46,483 nt of DNA. Origin: Acidobacteriota bacterium. Its GTDB lineage: Bacteria > Acidobacteriota > Vicinamibacteria > Vicinamibacterales > UBA2999. Shown in pieces: positions 32,287-40,154 of the stretch. Each line of letters begins with the position of its first letter. Positions within the stretch are counted from its first letter, which is position 1. Under the pieces are notes generated by a model that was given only the letters and a program-made list of their open reading frames with translations, did no database searches and was not told the DNA's origin. The position numbers and the translations under genes are program-made. The stretch is from positions 1 to 46,483 of the forward strand of contig JACQTK010000170.1 in assembly GCA_016210845.1 (NCBI GenBank), given 5' to 3'.

Positions 32287-32928
32287 TCACTTGAACGTCT
32301 CGATGATCCGCTCGGCCGCCCAGCGCATGGCCTTGACGCGCGCCCGTTCGGCCAGGACGATGGCGCGCAGCCGGTCGGCCGCCGGCTCCAGCTCGTCGTT
32401 GATCACCACGTACTCGTACTGCGTGACCTCGCCGACCTCGCGGCGGGCGACGTCGAGGCGCTTGCGAATCTGCTCTTCGGTGTCCTTGCTGCGGCCCCGG
32501 AGCCGCTGCTCCAGCGCGGTCGCGGACGGGGGCAGCACGAAGATGCCGATCGTCTCGATGCCGCGACTGCGGACCTGCCGCGCCCCCTGGACGTCGATGA
32601 CCAGCACGACGTCGCGGCCCCGCGCCAGCTCCGCCTCGGTGTCGGCCGCGGACGTGCCGTAGTAGTTGCCGAACACGTCGGCCCACTCAAGAAACGCGCC
32701 GGCCCGAGCCAGTTCCTCGAAGCGGTCGCGTCCAATGAAATTATAATCGACCCCGTGCCGCTCCCCGGACCTGGCCGGCCGCGACGTGTACGAGCGCGAC
32801 ATGTGCAGGTTCGGCACCAGCTGCACGAGCCGCTCCACGAGCGTTGTCTTGCCGGTGCCCGACGGCGCCGACACGATGAACAGCAGGCCCCTGCCCTGAG
32901 CCGCGTCGAAGGGCCGGCTATTCGACAT
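32287..32928 (-). CDS. gmk: Guanylate kinase
   Basis: 213 residues. Gmk phosphorylates GMP to GDP. P-loop SAPSGTGKTTLV at about residues 20-31, then HMSRSYTSRPARSGERHGVDY and FLEWADVFGNYYGT form the GMP-binding region. VVLVIDVQGARQVR and RLRGRSKDTEEQIRKRL are the kinase lid segments. The N-terminus MSNSRPFDAAQGRG is an extension before the first strand; PFDAAQGR is the translation of a dispersed palindromic sequence (32893-32914). The start overlaps the 3' end of yicC by 11 bases. Confidence 0.95.
   Translation of the reverse strand: MSNSRPFDAAQGRGLLFIVSAPSGTGKTTLVERLVQLVPNLHMSRSYTSRPARSGERHGVDYNFIGRDRFEELARAGAFLEWADVFGNYYGTSAADTEAELARGRDVVLVIDVQGARQVRSRGIETIGIFVLPPSATALEQRLRGRSKDTEEQIRKRLDVARREVGEVTQYEYVVINDELEPAADRLRAIVLAERARVKAMRWAAERIIETFK
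32893..32914. repeat. Inserted palindromic sequence in the Gmk N-terminus
   Basis: GCCCTGAGCCGCGTCGAAGG plus GC is an imperfect palindrome (GCCCT...AGGGC) just past the yicC stop and inside codons 5-12 of gmk. Sequences of this type that translate to PFDAAQGR recur in many genomes; only one copy is seen in this window. Confidence 0.6.
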
Positions 32929-33811
32929 TCTGGACCTGCTCCCGCATCTTCTCGAGCTCGGCCTTCGCGTCGATGATCAGCTCCGAGACGCCGAGGCCGT
33001 CGGCCTTCGAGGCGATGGTGTTCACCTCGCGATTCATCTCTTGCAGGAGGAAATCCAGCTTGCGCCCGCACGGCTCCTCGCCCTCGGCCAGCGCGTCCCA
33101 GTGCGCCAGGTGGGCGCGAAACCGGGCGACTTCCTCGCTGATGTCCGAGCGCGCCGCTCCACGGACGATCTCCTGAGCGATCATGGCCTGATCGACGGGC
33201 AGCTCCAGCTCGATCTCGCGCACGCGCTCCTGCAGCCGCCGCTCCAGCTCCGCGCGGCCGTCCAGAGCGGCGGCAGCCAACTGCTCGATCACGCCGCCCA
33301 ACGCCGCCTTGCGGCCGTCGAGGTCCGCACGCAGATGATCGCCTTCGCGGGTGCGCATGGCGTCGAGGTCGGCCAGCGCCTGCTCCACGGCCGCCTGCAC
33401 GCTGGCGCCGAGCTGCGCTTCGAGCGCGGGGTCGGCCTCCATCGGCCGGTCGCGCACGGTGATCGCCTGCGGGAGGCGCAGCAGATCGCCGGGTGTGAGG
33501 GCGCCCGCCACCAGGCCGCGATCCCGCGCGCGATCCAGCGCGGCGGAGAGCGCGTTGACGAACTCTTCGTTCAACTCCACCGTCGGAACGGCCGGCGTGC
33601 GGAGCTGCAGCGAAATAGCCAGCTCCACGCGTCCGCGCGCCAGGCGCTTCTGCAGCAGCGCGCGGACGCGCGGCTCGAGCTCGCCGAGCGACGAGGGCAT
33701 GCGGAGCTGCACGTCGAGGAAGCGGTGGTTGACGGCCCGCACCGTCACCGCGATGGTAGCGCACTCGTCCTCGTGGGTGAGCGAGGCGAACCCCGTCATG
33801 GACTTGATCAT
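32918..33811 (-). CDS. yicC: YicC/YloC family endoribonuclease
   Basis: 297 residues from ATG 33811 (MIKSMTGFASLTHE). The YicC N-terminal domain signature MTGFA, VRAVNHRFLDVQLRMP, and LARGRVELAI is complete. The C-terminal domain ends GRKLDFLLQEMNREVNTIASKADG, the family's most conserved block, with the presumed catalytic Glu/Asp residues. YicC proteins are implicated as endoribonucleases or RNA-decay adaptors. It is first in the gmk-rpoZ-coaBC-udg-priA operon. A two-hairpin repeat lies upstream. Confidence 0.93.
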   Translation of the reverse strand: MIKSMTGFASLTHEDECATIAVTVRAVNHRFLDVQLRMPSSLGELEPRVRALLQKRLARGRVELAISLQLRTPAVPTVELNEEFVNALSAALDRARDRGLVAGALTPGDLLRLPQAITVRDRPMEADPALEAQLGASVQAAVEQALADLDAMRTREGDHLRADLDGRKAALGGVIEQLAAAALDGRAELERRLQERVREIELELPVDQAMIAQEIVRGAARSDISEEVARFRAHLAHWDALAEGEEPCGRKLDFLLQEMNREVNTIASKADGLGVSELIIDAKAELEKMREQVQNVE

Positions 33812-34151
33812 GCGAATGGACCACCGATGAAGAACACAAAGACGATCGAGCCACGAAGGACACAGCGCGGCACGCCGCAACCAGCCAAGAGGCTCCGCCC
33901 CTTGATATCCCCGCGGAGCCCCTTGGCTGGTTGCCAGTATCTGTTTGGCGCGCTCCGCGCGCCTAGGACCAGCGCTGGCACGAACGTGACACGAAGGGCC
34001 GTTCGACTGGTGGGCCTGCTTCGCAGACCGACGTCGCGAGCGACCCGCCCGTGGCGCCCACTCGAACGGCCTCCAGCGCCCCTCTGGCCTCCGTGACCGT
34101 CGCGGCCTTCGTGTTCTTCGTGGCCAATCCGTCTTCGTGGCGTTTCCTGGC
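33812..34151. other. Intergenic region of 340 bases rich in repeats
   Basis: Between yicC and the ABC transporter there is no supported gene. Positions 33826-33865 and 34085-34145 contain imperfect CACGAAG/CTTCGTG units in opposite orientations. Positions 33879-33963 are copy 4 of the two-hairpin repeat. The rest (33965-34085) has no feature I can name. Confidence 0.5.
33879..33963 (+). repeat. Two-hairpin dispersed repeat, copy 4
   Basis: AACCAGCCAAGAGGCTCCG (33879-33897) pairs with CGGAGCCCCTTGGCTGGTT (33914-33932) at 18 of 19 positions, with a 16-base loop. GTATCTG and the perfect hairpin GGCGCGC-TCC-GCGCGCC (33947-33963) follow. Same orientation as copy 3. Confidence 0.85.
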
Positions 34152-35912
34152 TCATACCGGGATCTCCGGGCCCGCTTCCGTCTCCGACGGCTCTTCCTGG
34201 AGCTGCAGCTCGTAGAGCCTGGCGTACGCGCCTCCGCGGGCCAGGAGCTCCTCGTGCGTGCCCGCCTCGACGATGCGCCCGCGCTCGAGGACGACGATCG
34301 CATCGGCGCGCCGCACGGTGGACAGACGGTGCGCGATGACGAACGACGTGCGGTCCAGCATGAGGGTCGACAGGGCGTCCTGCACCAGCATCTCGGACTC
34401 CGCGTCGAGCGACGAGGTCGCCTCGTCCAGGACGAGGATCGGCGAGTCGCGGAGGATCGCGCGCGCGATGGCCAGGCGCTGCCGCTGCCCGCCCGACAGC
34501 CGCTGCCCCCGCTCGCCGATCATCGTGTCGTACCCGCGATCGAGACGCGTGATGAACTCGTGCGCGTGGGCGGCCCGCGCCGCCGCCTCGATCTCCTCCC
34601 GCGAGGCCGCGGGGCGCCCGTACGCGATGTTGGCCGCAATCGTGTCGTCGAAGAGGACCGTCTCCTGCGTCACCAGGCCGATCTGCGATCGCAGCGACGC
34701 GAGGGTGACGTCGCGGATGTCGCGGCCGTCGAGGCAAATGGCCCCGCCGGTCACGTCGTAGAACCGCGGAATCAGGTTCACCAGCGTCGTCTTGCCCGCC
34801 CCGCTCCGGCCCACCAGCGCCAGTACCTGGCCGGCCCGGACGGTGAAGCTCACGCCGTCGAGCGTGGCGCGGCCGTTCTCGCCCGCGTACGCAAACCGCA
34901 CGTCGCGAAACTCGATGCGCTCCCTGAACGGCAGCAGCGGGACCGCGCCCGGACGGTCCTGCACCTCGTTGTGGGCGTCGAGGATCTCGAAGATGCGCTC
35001 GGACGCGGCCATCGCCTGCTGCAGGTCGGCGTTCGCGCGGCTCAGCTTCTTGGCGGGCGCGTACATCATGAACAGCGCCGCGATGAACGCCGTGAACTCC
35101 CCCGCCGTCAGGCGTCCCGTGCCGATCTCCTGACTGCCGTACACCAGCGCCCCCACGAAGGCCACGCCGCCGATGAACTCCATCATCGGCGGCAGCGACG
35201 ACAGCACGCTGGTGACCTTCATGTTGGTCCGGTAGAAGTGATGGGACGAGCGCTCGAACTTGTCGATCTCGCGCGCCTCCGCGCCGAACGCCTTGACGAT
35301 GCGGTGCCCCGCGAACGCCTCGGCACCCACGTGCGACATCTGCTCCAGCGCCTCCTGGCTGCGCCGCGTCGTGCGGCGGACGCGCTGCCCGAGACGCACG
35401 AGCGGATAGACGACCAGCGGCGCGCCCGTCAGGCAGACGATCGCCAGCCGCGCGTCGTAGTAGAACAAGAGCGCCCCGAACCCGAGCAGGGCGAGCGATT
35501 CGCGCGCCAGATCGCCCATCGTCTCGGAGACGGCCCGCTGCACCTGCCCCACGTCGTTGGTGATGCGCGACAGCAGCCGCCCCGTCGTCTGCAGCGAGAA
35601 GAACGCCGCCGACTGGCCGAGGATGTGCCGGAAGAGCGCGTTGCGGAGGTCGCGCACCACGCGCTGCCCGACGTCCGTCATGAGGTACCCGGAGAGATAG
35701 GCGCCAATCCCCTTGACCAGATACACGACCAGGATGGCGGCCGCAATCGGTCCCAGGTTCTCCCGCGTCGACAGCACGTCGTCGAAGATCGGCTGGATCA
35801 GCGCGGCCACGCCGGCCGACGCGGCGCCGTACAACGCCATCGCGGCAAACGCCGCCGCCAGCCGCCCGCGATGCGGCCGCGCGTACTCGAGGAGGCGAAG
35901 GAAGGCGTTCAC
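34152..35912 (-). CDS. MsbA-type ABC exporter (ATPase and permease fused)
   Basis: 586 residues. Residues about 1-310 carry the six-helix exporter membrane domain (QPIFDDVL, MTDVGQRVVRDLRNALFRHIL and FFSLQTTGRLLSRITNDV are typical of lipid A or lipid-linked exporters). The nucleotide-binding domain follows: Walker A VGRSGAGKTT, Q-loop LVTQETVLFDDT, signature LSGGQRQRLAIARA, Walker B PILVLDEATSSLD, and switch His in VIAHRLST. It probably exports lipid A or a polysaccharide-lipid. GTG 35912 overlaps the upstream glycosyltransferase stop by 4 bases. Confidence 0.92.
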   Translation of the reverse strand: MNAFLRLLEYARPHRGRLAAAFAAMALYGAASAGVAALIQPIFDDVLSTRENLGPIAAAILVVYLVKGIGAYLSGYLMTDVGQRVVRDLRNALFRHILGQSAAFFSLQTTGRLLSRITNDVGQVQRAVSETMGDLARESLALLGFGALLFYYDARLAIVCLTGAPLVVYPLVRLGQRVRRTTRRSQEALEQMSHVGAEAFAGHRIVKAFGAEAREIDKFERSSHHFYRTNMKVTSVLSSLPPMMEFIGGVAFVGALVYGSQEIGTGRLTAGEFTAFIAALFMMYAPAKKLSRANADLQQAMAASERIFEILDAHNEVQDRPGAVPLLPFRERIEFRDVRFAYAGENGRATLDGVSFTVRAGQVLALVGRSGAGKTTLVNLIPRFYDVTGGAICLDGRDIRDVTLASLRSQIGLVTQETVLFDDTIAANIAYGRPAASREEIEAAARAAHAHEFITRLDRGYDTMIGERGQRLSGGQRQRLAIARAILRDSPILVLDEATSSLDAESEMLVQDALSTLMLDRTSFVIAHRLSTVRRADAIVVLERGRIVEAGTHEELLARGGAYARLYELQLQEEPSETEAGPEIPV

Positions 35913-36619
35913 TCGGTGAATCGATACCGCAACAGCACCCACAGCGCGACCACGCCGTCGCGCCACCCGATCTTCTTGCCCTCGTCGTAGCCCCGCCCAT
36001 CGTACGTGATCGGGATCTCGTACACACGGTAGCCGCGCTTGAAGATCTTGGCCGTCAGCTCGGGCTCGATCCCGAACCCGTTCGACCGCAGCGTCATCGA
36101 GCGAATCACCTCGGCCCGCATGACCTTGTAGCAGGTCTCCATGTCCGTGAGCATGGTGTTGTACAGGATATTCGTCAGCAGCGTCAGGAGGCGGTTGCCG
36201 AGGTAGTGCGAGAACAGGAACACGCGGTGGCGGCCGATGAAACGGGAGCCGTACACCACGTCGGCGCGCCCCTGACAGATCAGCTCGATGAGCATCGGGA
36301 ACTCTTCGGGCGAATATTCGAGGTCGGCGTCCTGGATGACGACGATATCGCCCTGCACCGCCTCGAACGCCCGCCTCAGGGCCGCCCCCTTGCCGAGGTT
36401 CTGCGGCTGCAGCAGCAGCGTGAATCCCAGCTCGCCCTGCAGGCGCGTCAGCGTGTCGCGCGTGCCGTCGGTGGAACCGTCGTCGACGATGATGAGCTGC
36501 GTCCGCAGCGGTACGGCCAGCACGCGGCGGACGATCTCCTCGATCGTGGCCGCCTCGTTGTACGCGGGCACGACCACCGACAGCAGCGGATCGTGCAGGA
36601 CGCCCCGCAGTCGCGACAT
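35909..36619 (-). CDS. GT2 glycosyltransferase (dolichyl/polyprenyl-phosphate mannose synthase-like)
   Basis: 236 residues. GT2 fold with LSVVVPAYNEAATIEEIV, LIIVDDGSTDGT, NLGKGAALRRAFEAVQGDIVVIQDADLEYSPEEF (the DAD metal site), and YGSRFIGRH. These blocks match polyprenyl-phosphate sugar synthases that charge a lipid carrier with one sugar. C-terminal MRSNGFGIEPELTAKIFKRGYRVYEIPI-like block is conserved. No membrane helices beyond a weak hydrophobic patch. ATG 36619 overlaps the galE stop (TGATG), and its own stop overlaps the exporter start. Confidence 0.9.
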   Translation of the reverse strand: MSRLRGVLHDPLLSVVVPAYNEAATIEEIVRRVLAVPLRTQLIIVDDGSTDGTRDTLTRLQGELGFTLLLQPQNLGKGAALRRAFEAVQGDIVVIQDADLEYSPEEFPMLIELICQGRADVVYGSRFIGRHRVFLFSHYLGNRLLTLLTNILYNTMLTDMETCYKVMRAEVIRSMTLRSNGFGIEPELTAKIFKRGYRVYEIPITYDGRGYDEGKKIGWRDGVVALWVLLRYRFTE

Positions 36620-37629
36620 CAGCGGGCCGCCACCTGATAGCCGCTGGGGTGGGCCGAATGCCACCGCCACGCGTCGCCGACGATCGTGTCGAGTGCGGGG
36701 TGCCGAGGGATCCAGCCCAGCTCGTCGCGGATGCGGCCGGCCGACGCGTAGAGCACCGCGGCGTCCCCGGGGCGTCGAGGCGCCGACCGATGCGGCACGG
36801 GCCGTCCGGTGACGCGCTCGACGGCCGCCAGCACGTCGCGCACAGACGAGGGGCGTTCGGTCCCCACGTTGTACGTGGCCGACGCCCCGCCCCGCTCGAG
36901 CCGGTGCAGCGCCCGCACGTGCGCATCCGCGAGGTCCGTCACGTGGACGTAGTCGCGGACGCACGTCCCGTCCGGCGTCGGGTAGTCCTCGCCGAAGATC
37001 GCGAAGGGCGCGCCGCCGAGGGCGGCATCGAAGGCCCGCGGGATGACATGACACTCGGGCGTGTGATCCTCGCCCAGCTCTCCATCGGGATCGGCCCCGG
37101 CAGCATTGAAGTACCGGAGGCGGATGGACCGGAGGCCGTAGGCGCGGTCGAAGTGCGGGAGCGCCTGCTCCACGGCCAGCTTCGTCTGCCCGTACGTGCT
37201 GATCGGTGTCGTGGGATGCGTCTCGCGGAGCGGGATCTCGCGCGGGTCGCCATAGACCGCGCACGTGGAGGAAAAGACGAACAGATGGCACTGCTCCAGC
37301 ACCATCGCCTCGAGCGTGGCGAGCGCCCCCACGACGTTGTTGCGGTAGTAGCCTGCAGGATCGCCGACCGACGCGCCCACGTCCAGCCAGGCGGCAAAGT
37401 GCAGCACGGCCGACGCGCCCGTATCGCGCAGCGCGCGCCGGACGGCATCGACGTCGCGGACGTCGCCCTCGATGACGGGCGCGCCGAGCGCCGCCTCGCG
37501 ATGGCCGGCGCAGAAGTTGTCGTAGATCACGACCCGGTGCCTCGCCTGCCGCAGGGCCTTGGCCGTATGGCTGCCGATGTAGCCGGCGCCCCCGGTGACC
37601 AGGACCGTGCTCGCTTCAGCTTCGGCCAA
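36619..37629 (-). CDS. galE: UDP-glucose 4-epimerase
   Basis: 336 residues, short-chain dehydrogenase fold. NAD-binding VTGGAGYIGSHTAKAL at residues 10-25, then YDNF, HFAAWLDVGASV, and active-site SSTCAVYGDP with the catalytic YGQTK pair. RYFNAAGADPDGELGEDH is typical of GalE. The enzyme interconverts UDP-glucose and UDP-galactose and so supplies sugars for the polysaccharide made by the neighbouring genes. The start overlaps the end of ugd by 14 bases. Confidence 0.95.
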   Translation of the reverse strand: MAEAEASTVLVTGGAGYIGSHTAKALRQARHRVVIYDNFCAGHREAALGAPVIEGDVRDVDAVRRALRDTGASAVLHFAAWLDVGASVGDPAGYYRNNVVGALATLEAMVLEQCHLFVFSSTCAVYGDPREIPLRETHPTTPISTYGQTKLAVEQALPHFDRAYGLRSIRLRYFNAAGADPDGELGEDHTPECHVIPRAFDAALGGAPFAIFGEDYPTPDGTCVRDYVHVTDLADAHVRALHRLERGGASATYNVGTERPSSVRDVLAAVERVTGRPVPHRSAPRRPGDAAVLYASAGRIRDELGWIPRHPALDTIVGDAWRWHSAHPSGYQVAAR

Positions 37630-38914
37630 TGGAGTAGTAGGTGAATCCGTGCTGCTTCATCTGCTCGGGCGTGAACAGGTTGCGGCCGTCGAACACCACG
37701 GGCGACCGCATCAGGCGGCGCATCCGCGCGAAATCGGGCCGCCTGAACTCGCTCCATTCGGTGACGATGGCCAGGCAGTCGGCCCCCTTGAGCGCCTCGT
37801 AGTTGCCGCCAGCCAGCGTCACCTGCGCGCCGAAGATCCCCTTGGCCGCTCGTGCGGCCTCAGGATCGTACGCCTGCACGACGGCGCCCGCCGCCAGCAG
37901 CGCGTCGATCAGCGCGATCGACGGCGCCTCCCGCATGTCGTCGGTCTTCGGCTTGAAGGCCAGCCCCCACACGGCCACCTTCTTCCCCTTGAGGCTGCCG
38001 AAGTGCCCCTTCATCTTCGACACCAGCCGCGTCTTCTGCGACTCGTTCACCGACTCGACGGCGCGCAGGATCTGGAAATCGTAATCCTTCTGCGCCGCGA
38101 AGCGGACGAGCGCCTGCACGTCCTTCGGAAAGCAGCTCCCGCCGTAGCCGACGCCCGGAAACAGGAACGAGGGTCCGATGCGCCGATCGGATCCGATGGC
38201 GCGGCGGACCTGGTCGACATCGGCGCCCACCGCCTCGCACACGTTGGCCACCTCGTTCATGAACGAGATGCGCGTCGCCAGCATCGCGTTGGCCGCGTAC
38301 TTCGTCAGCTCCGCGCTGGCGCAGTCCATCACCATGATGGGCGCACCGGTCCGCGTGAACGGCGCGTAGAGCTCCACCATCATCTCCTCGGCCCGCGGAT
38401 CCTCGGCGCCCACGACGACGCGATCCGGCTTCATGAAATCGTCGATGGCCGCGCCCTGCTTGAGGAACTCGGGGTTGCTGACAACGCTGAACGGGTGGGT
38501 GGTCTCGCGACGAATCACCTCGCGCAGCTCGGCGCTGGTGCCCACGGGCACGGTGCTCTTGGTGACGATGACCTTGTAGCCGTTCATCGCGCGGGCGATG
38601 TCGCGCGCGACGGCGAGCACGTGCTGCACGTCGGCTGATCCGTCCTCGCCCTGGGGCGTGCCGACCGCGATGAAGACGATCGCCGAGTCCCGCACGGCCT
38701 TCGGCAGCGTCGTGGTAAACGCCAGACGCCCCTCGTGGCGGTTGCGCCGGACCAGCTCCTCGAGGCCCGGCTCGTAGATCGGCATCTTGCCGCGGCGCAG
38801 CGTCCGGATCTTCGCCGCATCCCTGTCGACGCAGACGACGTCGTTGCCGCTCTCCGCAAAGCACGCACCCGCCACGAGCCCCACGTACCCGGTTCCTACC
38901 ACCGCGATCTTCAT
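37616..38914 (-). CDS. ugd: UDP-glucose 6-dehydrogenase
   Basis: 432 residues from ATG 38914 (MKIAVVGTGYVGLV). It oxidises UDP-glucose twice to UDP-glucuronate with NAD. GTGYVGLVAGACFAESGNDV is the Rossmann motif. Catalytic residues are visible in TKSTVPVGT, SNPEFLKQGAAIDDF, KYAANAMLATRISFMNE, and GGSCFPKDVQAL (catalytic Cys). The C-terminal UDP-binding domain has AFKPKTDDMREAPS. An ATG at 38935 is less likely. It heads the ugd-galE-GT2-exporter operon and implies uronic acid in the surface polymer. Two palindromes lie in its 5' gap. Confidence 0.96.
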   Translation of the reverse strand: MKIAVVGTGYVGLVAGACFAESGNDVVCVDRDAAKIRTLRRGKMPIYEPGLEELVRRNRHEGRLAFTTTLPKAVRDSAIVFIAVGTPQGEDGSADVQHVLAVARDIARAMNGYKVIVTKSTVPVGTSAELREVIRRETTHPFSVVSNPEFLKQGAAIDDFMKPDRVVVGAEDPRAEEMMVELYAPFTRTGAPIMVMDCASAELTKYAANAMLATRISFMNEVANVCEAVGADVDQVRRAIGSDRRIGPSFLFPGVGYGGSCFPKDVQALVRFAAQKDYDFQILRAVESVNESQKTRLVSKMKGHFGSLKGKKVAVWGLAFKPKTDDMREAPSIALIDALLAAGAVVQAYDPEAARAAKGIFGAQVTLAGGNYEALKGADCLAIVTEWSEFRRPDFARMRRLMRSPVVFDGRNLFTPEQMKQHGFTYYSIGRS

Positions 38915-38933
38915 GTGCCTCCGTGGCACGCCC

Positions 38934-39006
38934 ACGGAGACCCTGAAGGTCTCCGTCTACCAGCGCCAGGTGTAGTGTAGGTAGCCGGAGGCCTTCAGGC
39001 CTCCGG
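38934..39006. repeat. Two palindromic repeats in the ugd/glycosyltransferase divergent gap
   Basis: First: ACGGAGACC (38934-38942), loop CTGAA, GGTCTCCGT (38948-38956), then CTACCA. Second, inverted relative to it: GTAG, CCGGAGGCC (38985-38993), loop TTCA, GGCCTCCGG (38998-39006). Each stem is perfect, yet the stem sequences differ from each other and from the AGGCGGACC copies; loop and CTAC flank are shared. Confidence 0.75.
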
Positions 39007-39038
39007 TTGAAAGGCCACTGGGTATCATAACGGTTCAG

Positions 39039-40154
39039 ATGAAGATTCTTGTCGACTACCGGCCCGCCCTGCGCGAGCGTACCGGCGTCGGCGAGTACAT
39101 CCACGAGCTCGTACGGGCCTACGCGGCGGCGGGGACCGACACCGTGTCGGTGTTCACCAGCTCCTGGAAGGATCGGCCCGCAACGGGGCTGGCTGGCGAG
39201 CTCGGGACGGCGGTGGTGGACCGCCGCATCCCCGTGCGCGCCCTCAATTACCTGTGGCATCGGGCCGAATGGCCGCCCGTGGAGTGGCTGGCGGGCGACT
39301 GCGACGTGGTCCATGCGGCACATCCGCTGCTCATCCCGACGCGCCGCGCCGCGCGCGTGATCACGATCCACGACGTGTTCTTCCTGTCGCCAGGCGCACG
39401 CACGCATGCGGAGATCCGCCGCGACTACGCGCCGCTCGCCCGGGCGCATGCCCATCGCGCTGAGGCTATCGTCACGTCGACCGAGCACGGGCGGCGCCTG
39501 GTCGTCGACACGCTGGGCGCGGACGCCGACCGCGTGTACGTGTGCCCGCCAGGCGCGCCCGCGTGGCGCACGCTGGGAACGGATCCGAACGTGCCTCGCG
39601 ATGGATGCGTGCTCTTCATCGGGACGCTCGACGCCCGCAAGAACGTCGGCGCGCTGCTGGATGCGTACACCAGGCTGCTCGACCGTGGGAGTCCGATGGC
39701 GCCCCTCGTCCTGGCCGGACGCCCCACGCCAGAGGCCGCGGGCTGGCTGGAGCGCCTTCGCCAGCCTCCACTCGCAGGGCATGCGCGGTACGTCGGCTAC
39801 GTCGCGCACGAGGAGCGTGAACGGCTGTACGCGAGCGCGCGGGTGCTGGTGCTCCCCTCGCTCGATGAGGGCTTTGGACTGCCCGCCCTCGAGGCCATGT
39901 CGGCGGGCGTTCCGGTGATCGCGTCCAGGCGCGGCTCGCTGCCAGAGGTCGTCGGCACGGGCGGGCTGCTCGTGGAGCCGGACGACATCGATGGCCTCGC
40001 CGCCGTGCTCGAGCGTCTCCTCACCGACGATCGCGAGGCGGCCGCGTGGGGTCGGGCTGGGCTCGCCCGCGCACGGGCGTTCAGCTGGACCGCCTCGGCC
40101 GCCACGCTGCGGCGAGCGTACACGGATGCCATCGGGCGGCGGCGCGCCCAGTGA
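39039..40154 (+). CDS. GT4-family glycosyltransferase
   Basis: 371 residues, GT-B fold. The N-terminal half begins MKILVDYRPALRERTGVGEYIHELV with the GVGEY acceptor loop. The C-terminal half has VLFIGTLDARKNVGALLDAY and the nucleotide-sugar motif LDEGFGLPALEAMSAGVPV (E-x7-E, about residues 279-290). GSLPEVVGTGGLLV follows. It is probably a retaining transferase that adds a sugar to the growing repeat unit at the inner face of the membrane. A TATCAT box (39023-39028) near the ATG could be a -10. The next gene overlaps it (TGATG). Confidence 0.9.
   Translation: MKILVDYRPALRERTGVGEYIHELVRAYAAAGTDTVSVFTSSWKDRPATGLAGELGTAVVDRRIPVRALNYLWHRAEWPPVEWLAGDCDVVHAAHPLLIPTRRAARVITIHDVFFLSPGARTHAEIRRDYAPLARAHAHRAEAIVTSTEHGRRLVVDTLGADADRVYVCPPGAPAWRTLGTDPNVPRDGCVLFIGTLDARKNVGALLDAYTRLLDRGSPMAPLVLAGRPTPEAAGWLERLRQPPLAGHARYVGYVAHEERERLYASARVLVLPSLDEGFGLPALEAMSAGVPVIASRRGSLPEVVGTGGLLVEPDDIDGLAAVLERLLTDDREAAAWGRAGLARARAFSWTASAATLRRAYTDAIGRRRAQ

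Noticed and set aside
33826-34145. Small RNA or gene in the yicC-exporter gap
   Set aside because: Only CACGAAG-type simple repeats and the two-hairpin element are visible; no promoter-terminator pair.
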